DNA of 64,000 nucleotides from Alphaproteobacteria bacterium (GCA_016869715.1 VGDM01000004.1:81696-145695); one strand, 5' to 3'. Positions 26,004 through 35,202 are shown, counted from the first letter of the stretch. Notes: generated by a model from the letters alone, not told the origin. Numbers and translations: made by a program.

Positions 26004-26033
26004 TTGACAGCCTGAATCGCTGGCGGCGATAAC
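26004..26033 (+). promoter_or_regulatory. Putative sigma-70 promoter of the 26.1 kb gene
   Basis: TTGACA (26004-26009), a 17-18 bp spacer and CGATAA/GATAAC (26027-26033). Its position means transcription would start near 26040, so the ATG at 26034 cannot be the start and ATG 26085 is preferred. Confidence 0.6.
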
Positions 26034-26084
26034 ATGCTGCTAACCCAGTCGCAACAAGCTTTTTTACAAGGAATTCAGCCCCTG

Positions 26085-26714
26085 ATGCGCTTCCTACGCC
26101 GCCTGCTGGGCAGCCCGCCCTCTCCGGCGCCCCAGGATTTCGGGACCTTCCTGCACCGCCAGGGCGCCTTTGTCGCGCAAAAGACGGTGCTGGATTATTG
26201 CCGGGTGAAGGTGGGGCGGAATGAGGTCGCCTTCTTCGGTGATCCAGATTTTCAGGCCGCGCTGAACCATTGCCGCTGGCAGGTGTTTCTGGCTGCGCAA
26301 AGCGATGTCATGGCCCTGGCGGAGGCCTGGCTTCGGCCCTTCTGGCGGGGTCAGGAGCCGCTTTTACTGGAAAGCCTGGTCGCACTGCATGCCGATTTCA
26401 TGGCCGATGGCACCCCTCCGGAGGAGGAAAGGGCGGCTTTTGGCGACAGCCTAACTGCCCTGCCGGGGCATCTGGCGCGCCTGCAATTGGCCGCGCCGCA
26501 TGATGCGCGGACGCTCCCCCTGCTGGCCGAGGCACCGCTTTTTGCAACCCTGCCGATCCATCCCGACCAAAGGAAGGACGAGGGCCCCGCGATCCGCGGC
26601 GCCTTGCGGTTTCATATGCTTTCGACACAGCAGGAAATGGAACGCGGCTTCGACCCGGCGGGGCTGAGCCTGCGCTGGCGCAATCAGCCAAAGGATGTTT
26701 TGCCCGAGACATAA
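26085..26714 (+). CDS. Conserved hypothetical protein of the carboxylate uptake locus
   Basis: A protein of about 209 aa from ATG 26085 (MRFLRRLLGSPPSPAPQDFG). It has no signal peptide or membrane segment and is rich in Ala, Leu and Arg. Features seen: VAQKTVLDYCRVKVGRNEVAFFGD, then ALNHCRWQVFLAAQSDVMAL, and a C-terminal FHMLSTQQEMERGFD. No domain was recognised. It is divergent from the symporter operon and upstream of the DUF294/CBS gene (47 bp), so probably co-transcribed with it. A purine-rich AAGGAATT about 12 bp upstream supports the start. Confidence 0.65.
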   Translation: MRFLRRLLGSPPSPAPQDFGTFLHRQGAFVAQKTVLDYCRVKVGRNEVAFFGDPDFQAALNHCRWQVFLAAQSDVMALAEAWLRPFWRGQEPLLLESLVALHADFMADGTPPEEERAAFGDSLTALPGHLARLQLAAPHDARTLPLLAEAPLFATLPIHPDQRKDEGPAIRGALRFHMLSTQQEMERGFDPAGLSLRWRNQPKDVLPET

Positions 26715-26761
26715 CCAAATGTCAGCAAATGACGGGTCATTGAAAGGCGTGCGCCTTGGAG

Positions 26762-28216
26762 ATGACTTGGACGGAAAAGCCTAACCTGGGAGCTGATGCC
26801 CCCATCGCCGTGCTGACCGGCCTGGCCAGTGCGGCCATGGGTGCGGCGCCGCCGGCGCTGCCAGCCGCAACGCCCTTGGGCAAAGCCATCGCCGCCATGG
26901 CTACGGCGCGGGCTTCGGTCCTGATGGCGCTGGATGACACAGGCCGTGCCATTGGCATTCTGACCGAACAGGATATCGCCCGCCGCGTGGTCTTCCGCCT
27001 TGGCCCCGAGGCACCGCTTGCGGCCGCCATGACCGCGCCGCTGATCGCCTGCACCCGGGATGAAGGGCTCTGGCGCGCCATTGCACTGCTCCGCCAACAT
27101 TGCCTCAGGCATTTGTCGGTGCTGGATGAAGCCGGGCTCTGCCTTGGCATGCTGCATCGGGCCGAGGCGCTTGCGGCTGTCTCCGGCGGGCTGCTGACGC
27201 ATCTCGCAGCGCTGTCGGGCGATGTCGCCGCCATCAAAGCGGCCCAGGCCGGTATTGCCCGCGCGCTGTTGGGCGGAGGGCTGAGTGCGGAAGCCGTGGT
27301 GCGGCTAGTGAACGGCACCAATCTGGGTTTACATCGGCGCATTCTTGCGGAAACACTCGCCGATCATGGCCCAGCGCCGGTGCCCTTCACCCTGCTGGTC
27401 ATGGGCAGCCTGGGGCGGGGCGAAAGCCTGCTCACGCCTGATCAGGATAATGGCCTGATATTGGAAGACTACCCGGATCAGGATCACGGCAGCGTGGATG
27501 CCTGGTTCCGCCCCTTTACCGAGGATTTCAACCAGCGCCTGGATCAGGCTGGCTTTCCGCACTGCCCTGGGGGGATCATGGCGCGCAATCCGCTTTGGCG
27601 GAAAACGGCGCGGCAATGGCGCGATCAAATGGGCGTCTGGGCCAATCGCCGCGCCGGGGCGGCCTTGCTGTTTGGCGATATCGTATTTGATTTCCGCCCC
27701 ACGCGGGGGGGCGAGGCAGAGGCGGCTTCGCTCAGGCGACATCTGGCCGCGCTATTGGCGTCCCGCCCGCCCTGGTTGGCGGCCATGGCAGCGCAAAACA
27801 GCAGCCTGCAGGTGGGGCTCACGCTATTTGGTGGCTTTGCCGATGATGAACCCGGCCCCGGCAGCCGGACGGATTTGAAGCTGCATGGGCTGATGCCGCT
27901 GGTGGCCGCCACCCGGCTTTTGGCGCTGCGCGACGGCATCACCGAAACCGGGACTTCAGCGCGCATTGCGGCCCTGGCCACGCGCGGCAGCATCGCCGCG
28001 CGGGAAGCAAGCAGCGTGCAGGCTGGCTTTGCCCTGCTGCTGGATGTTGTCTTGCGCCAGCAATTGGCCGATCACGCCGCCGGCCGCCGCCCCGGCAATC
28101 TGGTGGATACGGCCGCCATGCCCAAGGAAGCGCGGCAGGCATTGCGGGAGGCTTTGAAAGCCGTGCGCAGCTTCTCCCACTCCAGCTTCGCGGGTTTCAC
28201 AGGTGAAGTCTGGTAG
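26762..28216 (+). CDS. DUF294 putative nucleotidyltransferase with CBS domains
   Basis: A 484-aa protein. An N-terminal CBS pair (ASVLMALDDTGRAIGILTEQDIARRVV; LRHLSVLDEAGLCLGMLHRAE; about residues 45-140) is followed by a DUF294 nucleotidyltransferase-like domain with LVMGSLGRGESLLTPDQDNG (about 221-240), matching G-S-x-G-R-x-E and D-x-D, and a C-terminal DUF294_C helical region. Such proteins are regularly encoded beside acetate/carboxylate symporters together with a DnaQ-like exonuclease. The CBS pair probably senses an adenine nucleotide and the nucleotidyltransferase may modify a partner, but neither is shown. The start could be TTG 26756. Confidence 0.83.
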   Translation: MTWTEKPNLGADAPIAVLTGLASAAMGAAPPALPAATPLGKAIAAMATARASVLMALDDTGRAIGILTEQDIARRVVFRLGPEAPLAAAMTAPLIACTRDEGLWRAIALLRQHCLRHLSVLDEAGLCLGMLHRAEALAAVSGGLLTHLAALSGDVAAIKAAQAGIARALLGGGLSAEAVVRLVNGTNLGLHRRILAETLADHGPAPVPFTLLVMGSLGRGESLLTPDQDNGLILEDYPDQDHGSVDAWFRPFTEDFNQRLDQAGFPHCPGGIMARNPLWRKTARQWRDQMGVWANRRAGAALLFGDIVFDFRPTRGGEAEAASLRRHLAALLASRPPWLAAMAAQNSSLQVGLTLFGGFADDEPGPGSRTDLKLHGLMPLVAATRLLALRDGITETGTSARIAALATRGSIAAREASSVQAGFALLLDVVLRQQLADHAAGRRPGNLVDTAAMPKEARQALREALKAVRSFSHSSFAGFTGEVW

Positions 28217-28225
28217 GCGGCCTTT

Positions 28226-28935
28226 TCAGAAATGCTCTGCCGTCGCGGCCATGGCGGCCGTCAGGCGGCTGCGCCGGGCCAATTCCGCCAGATCATCCAC
28301 GCCGCGCGCCGCGGCACGTGCGATCAGGCTGACCCAAAGCGCCGCTGTCGCCTCCGCATCACCCAGCACTTGATGCCGCCCGGCAATCGCAATGCCCGCC
28401 TGGCCACAAAGCCCATCGAGGGAATGATCCGCCTCCTGCGGATCGAGCCAGCGTGACGTCGCAACACTTCACAGGAGGGGATTGCCGATGGCGGGCGCGC
28501 CGCGAAACTCCCCAGCAAAAAAATCAGGGCGCGGTCAAAGGCAGCATTATGCGCGACCAGCACATCATCACCGTTAAATTCCTGAAACTGCGCAAGCGCT
28601 GCGGCGGCGGGCGGTGAGTCGGCTACCATGGCGTCGGTAATGCCGTGATAGCGGATGGACCCGGGCGGGATGTTGCAAGCGGGGTTGACCAGGGTGGTGA
28701 AGCTTTCGCGCGCCTCGCCATCGCGCAGCCGGACTGCGCCGATGGACAGCAGCCGGTCGCCGCCGCTGACATCAAGCCCGGTTGATTCCAGATTAAACAC
28801 CACATAGCGCTGGGCGATCAGCGGGCCGGCGGGAAGGGGCGCACGGAAATGCGCCCGGGCGCGGAGGGATTCGCGAAAGCTTGGCTTCAGCCCATTGCCG
28901 AATGCGCCCAGGGCACGGCGGAGGAAGCCGCTCAT
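28226..28935 (-). pseudogene. DnaQ-like 3'-5' exonuclease, frameshifted and active-site mutated
   Basis: The N-terminal two thirds read MSGFLRRALGAFG, then YVVFNLESTGLDVSGGDR, SIRYHGITDAMVADS and LVAHNAAFDRAL, the ExoI and ExoII regions of a DEDD exonuclease. In the ExoI motif the first catalytic Asp (normally FDLE) is Asn. After about residue 153 the frame is lost. The expected continuation, with SRWLDPQEADHSLDG and the ExoIII-like HQVLGDAEATAALW, is found in another frame down to a TGA at 28226, and that frame also has a TGA just before SVATSRW. Two sequence lesions plus the Asp-to-Asn change indicate a non-functional gene. It is convergent with the DUF294 gene, its usual functional neighbour. 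Confidence 0.85.
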
Positions 28936-28979
28936 GGACGGGCGTGCTGGCTTGGGGTGGGGCGGGGCAGAGCCATGGA

Positions 28980-29004
28980 CTCAGCCTCGCATAGTTTGGC
29001 TGAG
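28980..29004 (+). promoter_or_regulatory. Inverted repeat upstream of prpE, possible operator
   Basis: CTCAGCC (28980-28986) and GGCTGAG (28998-29004) flank an 11-bp AT-richer centre in the 213-bp gap between the broken exonuclease and prpE. A second small palindrome, TTGCGC-CA-GCGCAA, lies about 30 bp downstream. Regulator binding is speculative. Confidence 0.3.
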
Positions 29005-29148
29005 GGTTTCCAGAAATCTCGGCGGGTGGCTTGCGCCAGCGCAAAACCAGGCGGCGCGGCACGCGATTATTGCATCGGGGCTTGCGCTGCGCCCCGCCAA
29101 GGCGGCAGGCTCAATTCAGTCCGGCGCTGCCGCATCAAAGGGGTAACC

Positions 29149-31044
29149 ATGTCCGAGGCCACGAAATATGACGCGACCCATGCGCGCTGGAAGCGCGACC
29201 CCGAAGCCTATTGGGCAGAGGCTGCGCGCGGCATTGATTGGGACCGCGCACCGCGGCGGATTTTCGATACCTCGATGGGCGTTTATGGGCGCTGGTTTCC
29301 CGATGCGGCCCTGAATACCTGCCATAATGCTGTGGACCGCCAGGTCGCCGCCGGGCGCGGGCAGCAGGATGCGATCATCTATGACAGCCCCATGACGGGG
29401 CAAATTCAGCGCATCACCTATGCCGAATTGCAGAACCGCGTGGCGAAGCTGGCTGGCGCCCTGGCCGCGCGTGGCATTACCAAGGGCGATCGCGTCGTGA
29501 TCTATATGCCGATGGTGCCGGAAGCGGCGATTGCCATGTTGGCCACCGCGCGGCTTGGCGCCGTGCATTCCGTCGTTTTTGGCGGCTTCGCGGCGGCGGA
29601 ACTCGCGAGCCGCATTGCGGATGCCAAACCGAAAGCGATCATCAGCGCATCCTGCGGCTTGGAGCCAGGACACGTCGTCAAATACAAGCCGCTGCTGGAT
29701 GAGGCAATTGCGCTTTCGCCGCATAAGCCATCCTGCGTGCTGATCCTGCAACGTCCGCAAGCGCCTTGCGATCTGACGCCGGGACGGGATGAGGATTTGC
29801 TGGCGGTGGAGGCAGCCGCCGCGCCGCACCCTTGCGTTTCTGTCGCCGCCACTGATCCGCTTTATATCCTGTACACTTCAGGCACCACCGGCCAGCCCAA
29901 GGGTATTTTGCGCGATAATGGCGGGCATGCCGTCGCGCTGCATCATTCCATGGAACTGGTCTATGGCATGAGGCCCGGCGATGTTTATTGGGCGGCTTCT
30001 GATGTCGGCTGGGTGGTGGGGCATTCCTATATTGTCTACGCGCCGCTGCTGGCCGGCTGCACCACCGTCGTGTTTGAAGGCAAGCCGGTTGGCACGCCTG
30101 ATCCGGGCACCTTCTGGCGCGTCTGCGCTGACCATGGCGTGAAGCTGCTGTTCACCGCGCCCACCGCCATTCGCGCCATCAAGAAGGAAGACCCGGATGG
30201 CGTTTTTCTGAAGAAATATGATTTGTCGAAGCTGGAAGCGCTTTATCTGGCGGGCGAGCGTTGTGACCCTGATACAATCATTTGGTCAGAACGGCTGTTG
30301 CAAAAACCCGTGGTGGATCATTGGTGGCAGACCGAAACCGGCTGGACCATCACCGGCAATTTCCGGGGCCTCGGGCTTTTCCCAACCCGCGCCGGTTCCG
30401 GCGGCAAACCCGCGCCCGGCTATGATGTGGTGGTGCTGGATGAGGCCGGCCAACCGGTTCCGCGCGGGCAGATTGGCAGCCTTGCGGTGAAGCTGCCCTT
30501 GCCGCCATCAGCCTTGCCGACACTCTATCAGGCCGATGAACGTTTCAAGGAAGCCTATCTGTCGCATTTCGCAGGCCATTACAGCACTGCCGATGCCGGG
30601 ATGATTGACGAAGAGGGCTATGTTTCGGTGATGAGCCGGACGGATGACATCATCAATGTCGCGGGCCATCGGATTTCGACAGGGGCGATGGAAGAAGTGC
30701 TGGCAGCGCATCCCGATATCGCCGAATGCGCCGTGGTTGGCGTGCGCGATACGCTGAAGGGGCAGGTGCCACTCGGCCTGGTGGTGGTGAAATCCGGCGT
30801 GAACAAGCCAGAAGATACGCTGGCGCGCGAATTGGTGGGGCTGGTGCGCGAGAAGATCGGCCCCGTTGCTGCCTTCAAGGATGCGAAGGTGGTAGCGCGG
30901 CTGCCGAAAACACGTAGCGGCAAGATCCTGCGCGCCACTATGCGCAAGATCGCCGACGCCGAGCCCTATACCGCGCCGCCCACCATTGATGATCCGGCAA
31001 TATTGGATGAGATCACGGCCGTGCTGAAACGGGCGATGCGGTGA
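29149..31044 (+). CDS. prpE: Propionate-CoA ligase (propionyl-CoA synthetase)
   Basis: Cytosolic AMP-forming acyl-CoA synthetase of 631 aa, activating propionate (possibly acetate) with ATP and CoA. Motifs: adenylation loop YILYTSGTTGQPKGI (about residues 241-255), DVYWAASDVGWVVGHSYIVY, HWWQTETGW (A5), and the terminal KTRSGKILR with the acylatable Lys. ISASCGLEPGHVVKYKPLLDEA is a PrpE/ACSS3-type segment rather than Acs, and the length is shorter than Acs (about 650). It lies close to the carboxylate symporter locus, consistent with uptake followed by activation. GGGGTAACC precedes the ATG. Confidence 0.88.
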   Translation: MSEATKYDATHARWKRDPEAYWAEAARGIDWDRAPRRIFDTSMGVYGRWFPDAALNTCHNAVDRQVAAGRGQQDAIIYDSPMTGQIQRITYAELQNRVAKLAGALAARGITKGDRVVIYMPMVPEAAIAMLATARLGAVHSVVFGGFAAAELASRIADAKPKAIISASCGLEPGHVVKYKPLLDEAIALSPHKPSCVLILQRPQAPCDLTPGRDEDLLAVEAAAAPHPCVSVAATDPLYILYTSGTTGQPKGILRDNGGHAVALHHSMELVYGMRPGDVYWAASDVGWVVGHSYIVYAPLLAGCTTVVFEGKPVGTPDPGTFWRVCADHGVKLLFTAPTAIRAIKKEDPDGVFLKKYDLSKLEALYLAGERCDPDTIIWSERLLQKPVVDHWWQTETGWTITGNFRGLGLFPTRAGSGGKPAPGYDVVVLDEAGQPVPRGQIGSLAVKLPLPPSALPTLYQADERFKEAYLSHFAGHYSTADAGMIDEEGYVSVMSRTDDIINVAGHRISTGAMEEVLAAHPDIAECAVVGVRDTLKGQVPLGLVVVKSGVNKPEDTLARELVGLVREKIGPVAAFKDAKVVARLPKTRSGKILRATMRKIADAEPYTAPPTIDDPAILDEITAVLKRAMR

Positions 31045-31053
31045 GCATTTTCA

Positions 31054-31075
31054 AGCCAAGTGGAATCACTTGGCT
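31054..31075 (+). terminator. Hairpin after prpE
   Basis: Perfect 9-bp inverted repeat AGCCAAGTG-GAAT-CACTTGGCT, 10 bp past the prpE stop, with outer complementary arms CATTTTC and GAAAATG. There is no T-tract, so it may be a Rho-aided 3' end or a short interspersed palindrome rather than an intrinsic terminator. Confidence 0.5.
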
Positions 31076-31106
31076 GCTCGGAAAATGTGATCAAAAATAG
31101 CTTATT

Positions 31107-31535
31107 TTAGTCTTCAATCCCATCGCGGTTTTCGATGGCCATGAAGGTCGCGGTCAGGAAGGCGATCAGCCTTTCCTGATCGGCGGTCACCGCGAAGATT
31201 TCCGTCTGCACGAGGCTGAGCGTGCGCCCGGCCTTCAGTACCTTTCCGCGCGCGATGATGTGATTTCCCACAGCGGGTGCCAAGAAATTGATTTTCATTT
31301 CTGTCGTCAGTACGCCGCGATTGGCAGGCATGAGACTGAGCGCAGCATAACCTGCTGCGCTATCGGCAATGGCGGTCAAGGCGCCGCCATGGACAAAACC
31401 ATGCTGCTGCGAAAGCTCTGGCTTTGGCGTGAGTGAGATTTCAACCTCACCGGGCGCGATACGCGTCATCTCCGCACCAAACAGCCGCATCAGCCCTTGC
31501 TTGGCGAAGCTGGTGCGAAGGCGGGTTTCCACCAT
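31107..31535 (-). CDS. PaaI family hotdog thioesterase
   Basis: A 142-aa hotdog-fold thioesterase, probably acting on acyl- or aryl-CoA. The motif GFVHGGALTAIADSAAGYAA is characteristic: the His-Gly-Gly turn and the downstream Asp are the usual active-site elements. NFLAPAVGNHIIARGKVLKAGRTL follows. It lies 11 bp downstream of yebC on the same strand and could share its transcript. The substrate cannot be told from sequence. Confidence 0.85.
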   Translation of the reverse strand: MVETRLRTSFAKQGLMRLFGAEMTRIAPGEVEISLTPKPELSQQHGFVHGGALTAIADSAAGYAALSLMPANRGVLTTEMKINFLAPAVGNHIIARGKVLKAGRTLSLVQTEIFAVTADQERLIAFLTATFMAIENRDGIED

Positions 31536-31546
31536 GCCGATGGCGC

Positions 31547-32269
31547 CTATTCCACCGCAAGATTGGCGTAGATATTCTGGATATCGTCGTGGTCATCCAG
31601 CATATCGAGCAGCTTCATCACATCCTTGGCGCGTTCCTCATCCAGCTGGAGGCCATTGGTGGACCACCATTCAAGCCTGGCCGCTTCCGCCGTACCAAAG
31701 CGCGCTTCCAGGGCATCACGCACCGCGGCGAAGTCTTCCACACTGGTGGAAACCTCATGCCCGTCTTCGGTGCTTTCCACATCCTCGGCGCCGGCTTCAA
31801 TCACGGCTTCCAGCATGGCATCGGCCGAGGCGATATCCGGCTTGTAGCGCAGCACGCCCTTCCGTTCGAATTGGAAGGCGACCGAGTTCGTCTCCCCCAG
31901 CGTACCGCCATTCTTGGCGAACATAGACCGCAAATCGCCACCAGTGCGGTTGCGGTTATCGGTCAGCGCTTCGGCGATGATCGCAATGCCATGCGGGCCA
32001 TAGCCTTCATAGCGCACTTCCTCGTAATCCTCGCCCTGCCCGGCGGTCACCGCGCGCTTGATGGCGCGGTCAATCGTATCGCGCGTCATATTCGCGGTCA
32101 GCGCGGCCTTCATCGCAGCGCGCAGCCGCGGATTGGCCGCCGGGTCGGGCAGGCCAATCTTGGCGGAGACAGTGATTTCGCGAATGAGCTTGCCGAAGAC
32201 CTGCGCCTTTTTCGCACCCTGGGCAGCCTTGCGGTGCATGACGTTTTTCGCGTGGGAATGGCCGGCCAT
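31547..32269 (-). CDS. YebC/PmpR family transcriptional regulator/translation factor
   Basis: A 240-aa cytosolic protein with the invariant start [17 protein letters not shown], the [20 protein letters not shown] segment, [19 protein letters not shown] and the acidic C-terminal [19 protein letters not shown]. These define the YebC family, whose members bind DNA or assist translation through difficult sequences. The start at 32269 gives the canonical N-terminus; upstream codons in the same frame are not conserved. ruvC, a frequent neighbour, is not present here. Confidence 0.93.
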   Translation of the reverse strand: MAGHSHAKNVMHRKAAQGAKKAQVFGKLIREITVSAKIGLPDPAANPRLRAAMKAALTANMTRDTIDRAIKRAVTAGQGEDYEEVRYEGYGPHGIAIIAEALTDNRNRTGGDLRSMFAKNGGTLGETNSVAFQFERKGVLRYKPDIASADAMLEAVIEAGAEDVESTEDGHEVSTSVEDFAAVRDALEARFGTAEAARLEWWSTNGLQLDEERAKDVMKLLDMLDDHDDIQNIYANLAVE

Positions 32270-32392
32270 TGCCGTAACTTCCATATGTGTATGTAAGAAA
32301 CCGACGCGGCTTATATCCCTTGACGGGGGGGACGCCAAGCGCGCGCGGGGCGCCCGGCAACCGCTGTGCGGCCCAAGGGGGCGCCGCTTCAG

Positions 32393-33708
32393 TCAGAAGG
32401 CGCGCAAATTATCCCGGAACTGGGTGAATTCATAAGCCCGTCGCACCAACCCGCGCGCCTGCAGCGCCGGTACCAGCCCATCGGCAACCTCGGCAATTGC
32501 GCGGCGGCTGACATTGCCGAGCGACAGCAAAAGCCCATCACCGCCGGCTTCTTCCATCGCATCAGCCATCTGTGACGCCACGGCATCGGGTGTGCCAATC
32601 AATTCAATGGAACCCGGATTGCCGCGATAGGCGAACATGGCCTGGCGCAGGCTGCGCTTGCCGGCGAAGCGGCGGAATTCATCCAGCAATTGCTGATGCC
32701 CATTGGTCCAAAGATTAAGCTGATCCACCGGCGTATCCAGATTATATTAGCCGAAATCAATATTAGTGATCTTGCCGATATGGGCGAGAAGATTTGGTAC
32801 CTGCGCTTCTGCCCGTGCGAGGCGATGACGATGCCTGAGCGTCGCTTCTTCCATGGTATCGCCAAGCTCTGGCACCATGGTGAACAGCACCTTGATGTCA
32901 TCGGGGTTGCGCCCGGCAGCAATGGCATGGGCGCGCACATCATCGCGATAGGCGCGCATGCCGGCGGCCCCCTTCACACTCGCGACGATTGTGTCGGTAT
33001 GCTGCGCGGCAAAGCGCTGGCCACGCGCGCTGGCGCCGGCCTGGGCAATCACCGGGAGCCCCTGTACGCAAGGTCCGGAATTGAGCGGCCCGCGAGTCTT
33101 GCACCATCTGCCTTCGAAATTCACCGCATAGACCTTGGTGCGATCCACCAAAACGCCGCTATCCGTATCGGCCAGAATTGCGCCGGGTTTCCAACTATCC
33201 AAAAGCGCATTGACTGCCGCCATATATTCATCGGCCATGTCATAGCGCAGATCATGTTCCGGTATGCCAAGCAGGCCGTAATTCATGGCCGCGAAATCGA
33301 TGCTGCCGGTGACCATATGCAGCCGATGCGGCCATTGGAAACTTGATCCAGGCTGGCGACCAGGCGCGCCAGCAAATAGGGCGGATAGGCGAAGATTGAT
33401 AAGGTCGGCACAATGCCAATCCGGCTGGTGGCCGCTGCCATCAGGGTTACGATCACACTCGGGTCCTGGCGCGGCACGGAGAGACCGTTGCGCAGATAGA
33501 TCTCGCGCGTGCCGCCGAAGCTTTCACCGATATAGCTGCTATCTTCAATCAACAGATAATCAAAGCAGGCGCGTTCCAGCGCGCGTGCCATGTCGCAAAA
33601 CAATTCCGGCACGCGCCAATCACGCCCAATAGCGCCAGTCCAGGGCTCGCCCAAGGCCTACACTGAAGCACCATGCAAGAACCAACCGCGGTGAAACTGT
33701 TTGGGCAT
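32393..33708 (-). pseudogene. LLM-class (NtaA/SnaA/DszA-type) flavin monooxygenase, three lesions
   Basis: The original start is probably ATG 33708 (MPKQFHRGWFLHGAS). An in-frame TAG (33658-33660) follows after 16 codons. The sequence continues as GEPWTGAIGRDWRVPELF and MARALERACFDYLLIEDSSY. After GRIG at about 33316 one base is missing, and the frame moves to MVTGSIDFAAMNYG. It runs on through ADTDSGVLVDRTK and GLPVIAQAGASARGQ to an in-frame TAA (32747-32749), beyond which the conserved tail (NLWTNGHQQLLDEF, ELIGTPDAVASQMADAM) remains readable to 32393. Two nonsense mutations and one deletion make it clearly non-functional. It formerly encoded an FMNH2-dependent monooxygenase of about 435 aa. 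Confidence 0.93.
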
Positions 33709-33773
33709 GCGGCATGTTCCTGACCTGAGGAATATAAGGTAAGGACAAGAAACACCGTGAATGGAAGTGGCGC

Positions 33774-34592
33774 TCAGCCGGGCAAGATTGGCTCCAACCC
33801 ACCGCCGATACGCAAGGGCGCAACCCGGCGCGCAAGCCCAGTCGCGTCATCCGTCTCCACAAACAGCCCGCAGATCGTCACCTCATTTTCAGCCGGGGCC
33901 AGCCGTTCCGCCGGCACCTTGCGCCAGAAGCGGATCGAAGCGCCGGCCTTTTGCATGCCGATCACGCTATCATAATCGCCGCACATGCCGGTATCGGTTT
34001 GAAACGCCGTGCCGCCCGGCAAGACGCGATGATCAGCAGTCGGCACATGCGTGTGAGTGCCGATCACCAGGCTCACGCGGCCATCGAAACTATGGCCCAT
34101 GGCCTGTTTTTCCGATGAAGCCTCCGCATGGAAATCAATGATGATGGCTTGCACCGTGCCTTGCGGGCCCAGGCTATGCTGCGCCAATTCCGCCTGAATG
34201 GCGCGGAAGGGATCATCCAGAGGTTCCATGAACAAGCGCCCCATGGCCTGCAACACCAAGGCGCGCCTGCCATCGGCCAGCACCGCCACCACCGCGCCCC
34301 TCCCCGGCGTGCCGGGCGGGTAATTCAGCGGGCGGATCAGGCGGGGTTCGCCCTCAATATAGGGGATGATTTCCTTGCGATCCCAGGCGTGATTGCCAAG
34401 CGTCAGCACATCAGCGCCCGCGATGAACAAGGCACGCGCCATCTCCGGCGCCAGACCAAAGCCGTGGGAGGCGTTTTCCGCATTCACCACCACAAGATCG
34501 AGCCGAAGTTTTTCGCGAAGCCCGGGCAAGGTTGCGATCACAGCATCACGCCCGGCGCGGCCAACAATATCGCCAAGGAACAGCAGCCTCAC
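33774..34592 (-). CDS. YmdB-family metallophosphoesterase (TIGR00282-type)
   Basis: A 272-aa protein starting MRLLFLGDIVGRAGRDAV, with the metallophosphoesterase motifs LGDIVG, VVNAENASHG, TLGNHAWD, IIIDFHAEASSEK and GTHTHVPTADHR, which together provide the dinuclear metal ligands. Family members hydrolyse 2',3'-cyclic AMP and affect RNA turnover and late adaptive behaviour in Bacillus; the role here is by homology. GTG 34592 is preferred because it overlaps the 5-FCL stop and gives the canonical N-terminus. Transcribed with the 5-FCL gene. Confidence 0.88.
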   Translation of the reverse strand: MRLLFLGDIVGRAGRDAVIATLPGLREKLRLDLVVVNAENASHGFGLAPEMARALFIAGADVLTLGNHAWDRKEIIPYIEGEPRLIRPLNYPPGTPGRGAVVAVLADGRRALVLQAMGRLFMEPLDDPFRAIQAELAQHSLGPQGTVQAIIIDFHAEASSEKQAMGHSFDGRVSLVIGTHTHVPTADHRVLPGGTAFQTDTGMCGDYDSVIGMQKAGASIRFWRKVPAERLAPAENEVTICGLFVETDDATGLARRVAPLRIGGGLEPILPG

Positions 34593-35185
34593 ACGGGGTC
34601 TCCACAAAGAATGACGCCCGCTTCGGTGGCGATCAAGGGCAGGCGGAAATCCTGCGGCCCCGCCGGCACTTCGGGCATTTCCTGCCCGGCATAGGCGATG
34701 CCGATGGCTGATGCACCCGGCAGCGCGGCGAGTGTGCGGTCATAATAGCCCCCACCATAGCCAAGCCGGCGCCCGGCGCGGTCAAAGGCCAATAGCGGCA
34801 GTAGCAGGATATCGGGGCGCAAATCCTCGCCAGAAAAGGGTTCTGAGGTACCCATGGGCCCAGCACGCAACGCCGCGCCGGGCGCCCAGGCACGAAAGGA
34901 CAGCGGCTGGCCGCGCGGCGGCGTGACCGGCAAGGCCAGGCGATGCCCGTCTGCGGCCAGGGCGAGCATCAGGGGGCGCGGATCCATCTCCTCCCCCATC
35001 GGCCAATAGCCGGCGATGATGGCTCCCGGTGCGGGGGTATGGTGGGTCAATAGGGCCTCGGCCAGGCGCATCGGCGCATCGGCGCTGACCAGCGCTGCCC
35101 GCTTGGTGCGCGCCAGCTTGCGCGCCGCGGCCTTGGCGTCCCGCAGGGCGGTATCCGATGGGGCGGCGGCTGTGGCCTCGGTCAC
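34589..35185 (-). CDS. 5-formyltetrahydrofolate cyclo-ligase
   Basis: Cytosolic enzyme (about 198 aa from GTG 35185) converting 5-formyl-THF plus ATP to 5,10-methenyl-THF. Visible motifs: KLARTKRAALVS with the N-terminal basic ATP-binding segment, GYWPMGEEMDPRPLM, LLPLLAFDRAGRRLGYGGGYYDRTL, and the C-terminal IATEAGVIL. An upstream in-frame GTG (35221) lies within the predicted 6S RNA, so 35185 was chosen. The zapA-6S RNA-5-FCL order is widely conserved in proteobacteria, and the gene is probably partly co-transcribed with 6S. Confidence 0.92.
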   Translation of the reverse strand: MTEATAAAPSDTALRDAKAAARKLARTKRAALVSADAPMRLAEALLTHHTPAPGAIIAGYWPMGEEMDPRPLMLALAADGHRLALPVTPPRGQPLSFRAWAPGAALRAGPMGTSEPFSGEDLRPDILLLPLLAFDRAGRRLGYGGGYYDRTLAALPGASAIGIAYAGQEMPEVPAGPQDFRLPLIATEAGVILCGDPV

Positions 35186-35202
35186 GCGGGGTTCCTGCTG
35201 GC

